This document shows, piece by piece, positions 60,668 through 64,000 of a stretch of DNA of 64,000 nt. Made by a program: the position numbers and the translations under genes. The stretch covers positions 3,292,001 through 3,356,000 of the forward strand of contig NZ_CP113060.1 of the NCBI RefSeq assembly GCF_026625725.1, written 5' to 3'. The notes under the pieces were generated by a model. It made no database searches, was not told where the DNA came from, and saw nothing but the letters and a program-made list of their open reading frames with translations. Each line of letters begins with the position of its first letter. Position 1 is the first letter of the stretch. This DNA is from Pseudomonas sp. SL4(2022). GTDB lineage: Bacteria > Pseudomonadota > Gammaproteobacteria > Pseudomonadales > Pseudomonadaceae.

Positions 60668-60682
60668 AAGTGGCAGCCACTT
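60668..60682. promoter_or_regulatory. 15-bp palindrome between moxR and gdhB
   Basis: AAGTGGC-A-GCCACTT is perfectly symmetric around one central base, 42 bp upstream of moxR and 116 bp upstream of gdhB. On the minus strand TTGCAT and TAACTC with a 16-bp spacer overlap it, so it would sit inside a possible moxR promoter. Likely operator, binding protein unknown. Confidence 0.4.
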
Positions 60683-60710
60683 TAATGCAATCGCTGCCTC
60701 CTAGACTAAC

Positions 60711-60781
60711 GTTGAACAACAAGGTTGTGGCGAAGGTCCTTCTTGCGACTGCCCCGATCACGTCACCAGTCGAACAACAAG
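60711..60781. repeat. Direct repeats and palindrome upstream of gdhB
   Basis: GTTGAACAACAAG (60711-60723) and GTCGAACAACAAG (60769-60781) are 13-mers with one mismatch, 58 bp apart. Between them is a symmetric 11-mer, GAAGGTCCTTC (60732-60742). All lie in the last 90 bp before gdhB. Confidence 0.4.
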
Positions 60782-60797
60782 CCAAATGGAGCACACC

Positions 60798-63700
60798 ATG
60801 GCGTTCTTTACGGCGGCCAGCAAAGCCGATTTTCAGCACCATCTGCAAACGGCCCTGGCGCAGCACGTCAGCGAACAGGTTCTGCCACAAGTAGCCCTGT
60901 TCGCCGAGCAATTTTTCGGCATTATCGCGCTTGAAGAGCTGACCCAGCGGCGCCTCTCTGATCTGGTCGGCTGCACATTGTCGTCCTGGCGCCTGCTGGA
61001 GCGTTTTGTCCCGGCCAAGCCCGAAGTGCGGGTGTTCAACCCGGATTATGAAAAGCACGGCTGGCAGTCCACCCACACGGCCGTGGAAATTCTGCACAGC
61101 GACATTCCCTTCCTGGTCGACTCGGTGCGTATGGAGCTGAACCGCCACGGTTACAGCATTCATACCCTGCAAAACAGCGTATTCAGCGTGCGCCGCAACA
61201 AAGCCGGTGAGCTGCTGGAAATTCTGCCCAAGGGGGCTCAGGGCAAGGATGTGCAGCATGAAGCGCTGATGTTCCTGGAAATCGACCGCTGCGCCAATGC
61301 CGGCGAGCTGAAGACCCTGGAAAAAGCTCTGCAGGACGTGTTCAGCGATGTGCGCTTGAGCGTGGCTGACTTCCAGCCCATGAAAGCCAAGGCCAAGGAA
61401 CTGCTGGCTTGGCTGGACAAGGCCAAGCTCAAGGTCGAAGGCGCTGAGCTGGAAGAAATCAAAGTATTCATGAGCTGGTTGCTCGACGACCACTTCACTT
61501 TCCTTGGCTATGAAGAGTTCACCGTTGCAGACAGTTCCAGCGGTGGCAGCCTGGTCTACGACGAGAAATCCTTGCTCGGCCTGTCCAAGCGTTTGCGTGC
61601 AGGGCTCAAGGCCGATGAGCTGCATATCGAGCCGGAAGCGGTGGCCTACCTGCGTGAGCCGCAGCTGCTGTCCTTTGCCAAGGCCGCTGTACCGAGCCGG
61701 GTGCACCGTCCGGCGTATCCGGACCTGGTATCGATCCGCGAGCTGGACGCCAAGGGCAAGGTGGTCAAGGAATGCCGCTTCATGGGCCTGTACACCTCGG
61801 CGGTGTATGCCGAGAGCGTGTGGAATATTCCGTTTATCCGCCGCAAGGTGGCGGTGATCAAGCAGCGCTCCGGTTTCGACAGCAGCGCGCACCTGGGCAA
61901 AGAGCTGGCTCAGGTATTGGAAGTGCTGCCGCGTGACGACCTGTTCCAGACCCCGGTGGATGAGCTGTTCAGCACCACTATCGCCATTGTGCAGATTCAG
62001 GAGCGCAACAAGATTCGCGTGTTCCTGCGCCGCGATCCGTACGGCCGCTTCTGCTACTGCCTGGCCTATGTGCCACGCGATGTGTACTCCACCGAAACCC
62101 GCATGAAGATCCAGCAGGTGCTGATGGAGCGCCTGCAGGCCACCGATTGCGAATTCTGGACCTTCTTCTCCGAGTCAGTGCTGGCGCGGGTGCAGTTCAT
62201 CCTCAAAGTCGATCCGGCCAAGCGTGTGCAGATTGACCCGCTGCGCCTGGAGAAAGAAGTCATCCAGGCGTGCCGTTCGTGGAAGGACGATTACACCAGC
62301 CTGATCGTCGAGAGCCTCGGCGAAGCTCAGGGCACCGAAGTGCTCAGCGAATTCCCGGGTGGTTTCCCTGCCGGTTACCGCGAGCGTTTTGCTCCGCACT
62401 CGGCCGTGGTAGACATGCAGCACCTGCTCAGCCTGGACAGTCAGCGGCAGTTGGTGATGAGCTTCTACCAACCGCTGAGCCAGAGTGATCAGCAGTTGCA
62501 TTGCAAGCTGTATCACGCCGATACACCGTTGCCACTGTCAGATGTGTTGCCGATTCTGGAAAACCTTGGCCTGCGCGTACTCGGTGAATTCCCCTATAAG
62601 TTGCGGCATTCGGATGGGCGGGAATTCTGGATTCATGATTTTGCTTTTACCTATGCCGAGGGGTTGGATGTTGATATCCAACAACTCAATGACACCTTGC
62701 AGGACGCTTTCGTCAACATCGTCGGCGGCGCGGCGGAGAACGACGGCTTCAACCGTCTGGTGCTGATGGCCGCCATGCCCTGGCGTGATGTGGCGCTGCT
62801 GCGCGCCTATGCCCGCTACCTCAAGCAGATTCGCCTGGGCTTTGACCTCAGTTACATCGCCAGCACCCTGGCCAATCACGCCGATATTGCCAAGGAACTG
62901 GTGCGCCTGTTCAAAACGCGTTTCTACCTGGCGCGCAAGCTCACCGCCGATGATCTGGAAGACAAGCAGCAGAAGCTTGAGCAGGCGATTCTCGCCGCGC
63001 TGGACAACGTTGCGGTGCTCAACGAAGACCGCATCCTGCGTCGTTATCTGGACCTGATCAAAGCCACCCTGCGCACTAACTTCTACCAGACCGACGCGTC
63101 TGGACAGAACAAGTCCTACTTCAGCTTCAAGCTCAACCCGCGGGCGATTCCGGATATTCCGCGGCCCACGCCAAAGTTCGAAATCTTCGTCTACTCGCCG
63201 CGTGTTGAAGGCGTGCACCTGCGCTTTGGTGACGTCGCCCGTGGCGGCCTGCGTTGGTCGGATCGTGAGGAAGACTTCCGCACCGAGGTGCTGGGCCTGG
63301 TCAAGGCACAGCAGGTGAAGAACGCGGTCATCGTGCCGATGGGTGCCAAGGGCGGTTTTATCCCACGGCGCCTGCCGCTGGGGGGCTCGCGTGATGACGT
63401 GCTGGCTGAAGGCATTGCCTGCTACCGCATTTTTATCAGCGGCCTGCTGGACATCACCGACAACCTCAAAGACGGTGCCGTGGTGCCGCCGCAGAATGTG
63501 GTGCGTCACGATGGCGACGATCCCTACCTGGTGGTGGCGGCCGACAAAGGTACAGCGACCTTCTCCGACATCGCCAACGGCATTGCCCAGGACTATGGCT
63601 TCTGGCTGGACGATGCTTTCGCTTCGGGCGGTTCAGCCGGTTACGACCACAAAGGCATGGGCATCACCGCCAAGGGTGGCTGGGTCTCGGTGCAGCGTCA

Positions 63701-64000
63701 CTTCCGTGAGCGCGGTATCGACGTGCAGAAGGACAACGTTACGGTGATCGGTATCGGTGATATGGCCGGTGACGTGTTCGGCAACGGTTTGCTGCTCTCG
63801 GAAAGCCTGCAGTTGGTCGCTGCCTTCAACCATATGCATATCTTTATCGACCCCAACCCGGATGCGGCGAAGAGTTTTATCGAGCGCAAACGGCTGTTTG
63901 ATCTGCCGCGCTCCAGCTGGGCCGATTACGACGCCAAGCTGATCTCCGCGGGCGGTGGGATCTTCCTGCGCAGCGCCAAGAGCATCGCCATCAGTCCGCA
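60798..64000 (+). CDS. gdhB: NAD-specific glutamate dehydrogenase, large GdhB type, N-terminal two thirds
   Basis: Oxidatively deaminates glutamate to 2-oxoglutarate with NAD+. The frame is open from ATG at 60798 to the window edge, 1,067 codons of an expected 1,600 or so. The N-terminus MAFFTAASKADFQHHLQTAL matches the 180-kDa class known from Pseudomonas and Streptomyces, with its long regulatory ACT-like region (about 1-700) before the catalytic domain. The catalytic Lys is probably Lys851 in VPMGAKGGF, and VIGIGDMAGDVFGNGLLL near 985 is the NAD-binding loop. In P. aeruginosa the enzyme is arginine-induced and allosterically controlled. It is truncated only by the window. Confidence 0.96.
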   Translation, partial: MAFFTAASKADFQHHLQTALAQHVSEQVLPQVALFAEQFFGIIALEELTQRRLSDLVGCTLSSWRLLERFVPAKPEVRVFNPDYEKHGWQSTHTAVEILHSDIPFLVDSVRMELNRHGYSIHTLQNSVFSVRRNKAGELLEILPKGAQGKDVQHEALMFLEIDRCANAGELKTLEKALQDVFSDVRLSVADFQPMKAKAKELLAWLDKAKLKVEGAELEEIKVFMSWLLDDHFTFLGYEEFTVADSSSGGSLVYDEKSLLGLSKRLRAGLKADELHIEPEAVAYLREPQLLSFAKAAVPSRVHRPAYPDLVSIRELDAKGKVVKECRFMGLYTSAVYAESVWNIPFIRRKVAVIKQRSGFDSSAHLGKELAQVLEVLPRDDLFQTPVDELFSTTIAIVQIQERNKIRVFLRRDPYGRFCYCLAYVPRDVYSTETRMKIQQVLMERLQATDCEFWTFFSESVLARVQFILKVDPAKRVQIDPLRLEKEVIQACRSWKDDYTSLIVESLGEAQGTEVLSEFPGGFPAGYRERFAPHSAVVDMQHLLSLDSQRQLVMSFYQPLSQSDQQLHCKLYHADTPLPLSDVLPILENLGLRVLGEFPYKLRHSDGREFWIHDFAFTYAEGLDVDIQQLNDTLQDAFVNIVGGAAENDGFNRLVLMAAMPWRDVALLRAYARYLKQIRLGFDLSYIASTLANHADIAKELVRLFKTRFYLARKLTADDLEDKQQKLEQAILAALDNVAVLNEDRILRRYLDLIKATLRTNFYQTDASGQNKSYFSFKLNPRAIPDIPRPTPKFEIFVYSPRVEGVHLRFGDVARGGLRWSDREEDFRTEVLGLVKAQQVKNAVIVPMGAKGGFIPRRLPLGGSRDDVLAEGIACYRIFISGLLDITDNLKDGAVVPPQNVVRHDGDDPYLVVAADKGTATFSDIANGIAQDYGFWLDDAFASGGSAGYDHKGMGITAKGGWVSVQRHFRERGIDVQKDNVTVIGIGDMAGDVFGNGLLLSESLQLVAAFNHMHIFIDPNPDAAKSFIERKRLFDLPRSSWADYDAKLISAGGGIFLRSAKSIAISP

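Overview
The window reads as a continuous stretch of chromosome from a Pseudomonas-like gammaproteobacterium. The evidence is a G+C-rich sequence with dense operons using ATGA-type overlaps, a leuB-asd-usg-like-fimV-truA-trpF-accD-folC-SPOR-cvpA-purF-metZ order, a type II secretion locus split into divergent gspCD and gspE-M arms (the xcp arrangement), pepN, and the very large NAD-glutamate dehydrogenase of the GdhB type. From memory the backbone is collinear with the P. aeruginosa chromosome around xcp, but two blocks look accessory. No phage, insertion sequence or CRISPR array was found.

Layout. 1-13.8 kb is a housekeeping block: leucine, lysine/threonine/methionine, tryptophan, fatty acid, folate and purine synthesis, plus the polar hub protein FimV. 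13.9-19.5 kb is accessory block A: a MalT-type LuxR regulator followed by a 914-residue haem dioxygenase of the fatty-acid alpha-dioxygenase/cyclooxygenase type with an unusual C-terminal extension. 19.6-29.8 kb is a complete type II secretion system without gspN or the prepilin peptidase. 29.9-30.35 kb is a tRNA-Val/tRNA-Asp/tRNA-Asp operon with its own promoter and terminator. 30.4-45.75 kb is mixed: a 28-codon small ORF, an AraC-type regulator, FadH, an NTF2-like protein, a coiled-coil protein of unknown role, a PLP enzyme, a cyclic-nucleotide/rhodanese fusion, NAD kinase, a phosphoesterase, a rhomboid protease, two small conserved genes and aminopeptidase N.

45.75-53.6 kb is accessory block B: DUF1302, DUF1329, YCF48-like and MMPL/RND genes in one direction, behind a 629-bp AT-richer leader holding a near-consensus sigma-54 (-24/-12) promoter and candidate upstream activator sites. 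I infer an envelope system that moves a hydrophobic compound. 53.8-60.6 kb is a MoxR-Bat (aerotolerance-type) operon on the minus strand: MoxR, DUF58, DUF4381, BatA, a BatB/C-like fusion with a decayed metal site, and BatD. Divergent from it, gdhB starts at 60798 and runs off the end of the window.

The most rewarding items are block A (a likely oxylipin-forming dioxygenase with its own regulator), the sigma-54 control region and mosaic DUF1302 gene of block B, the catalytically dead Asd paralogue, and the symmetric elements between moxR and gdhB.
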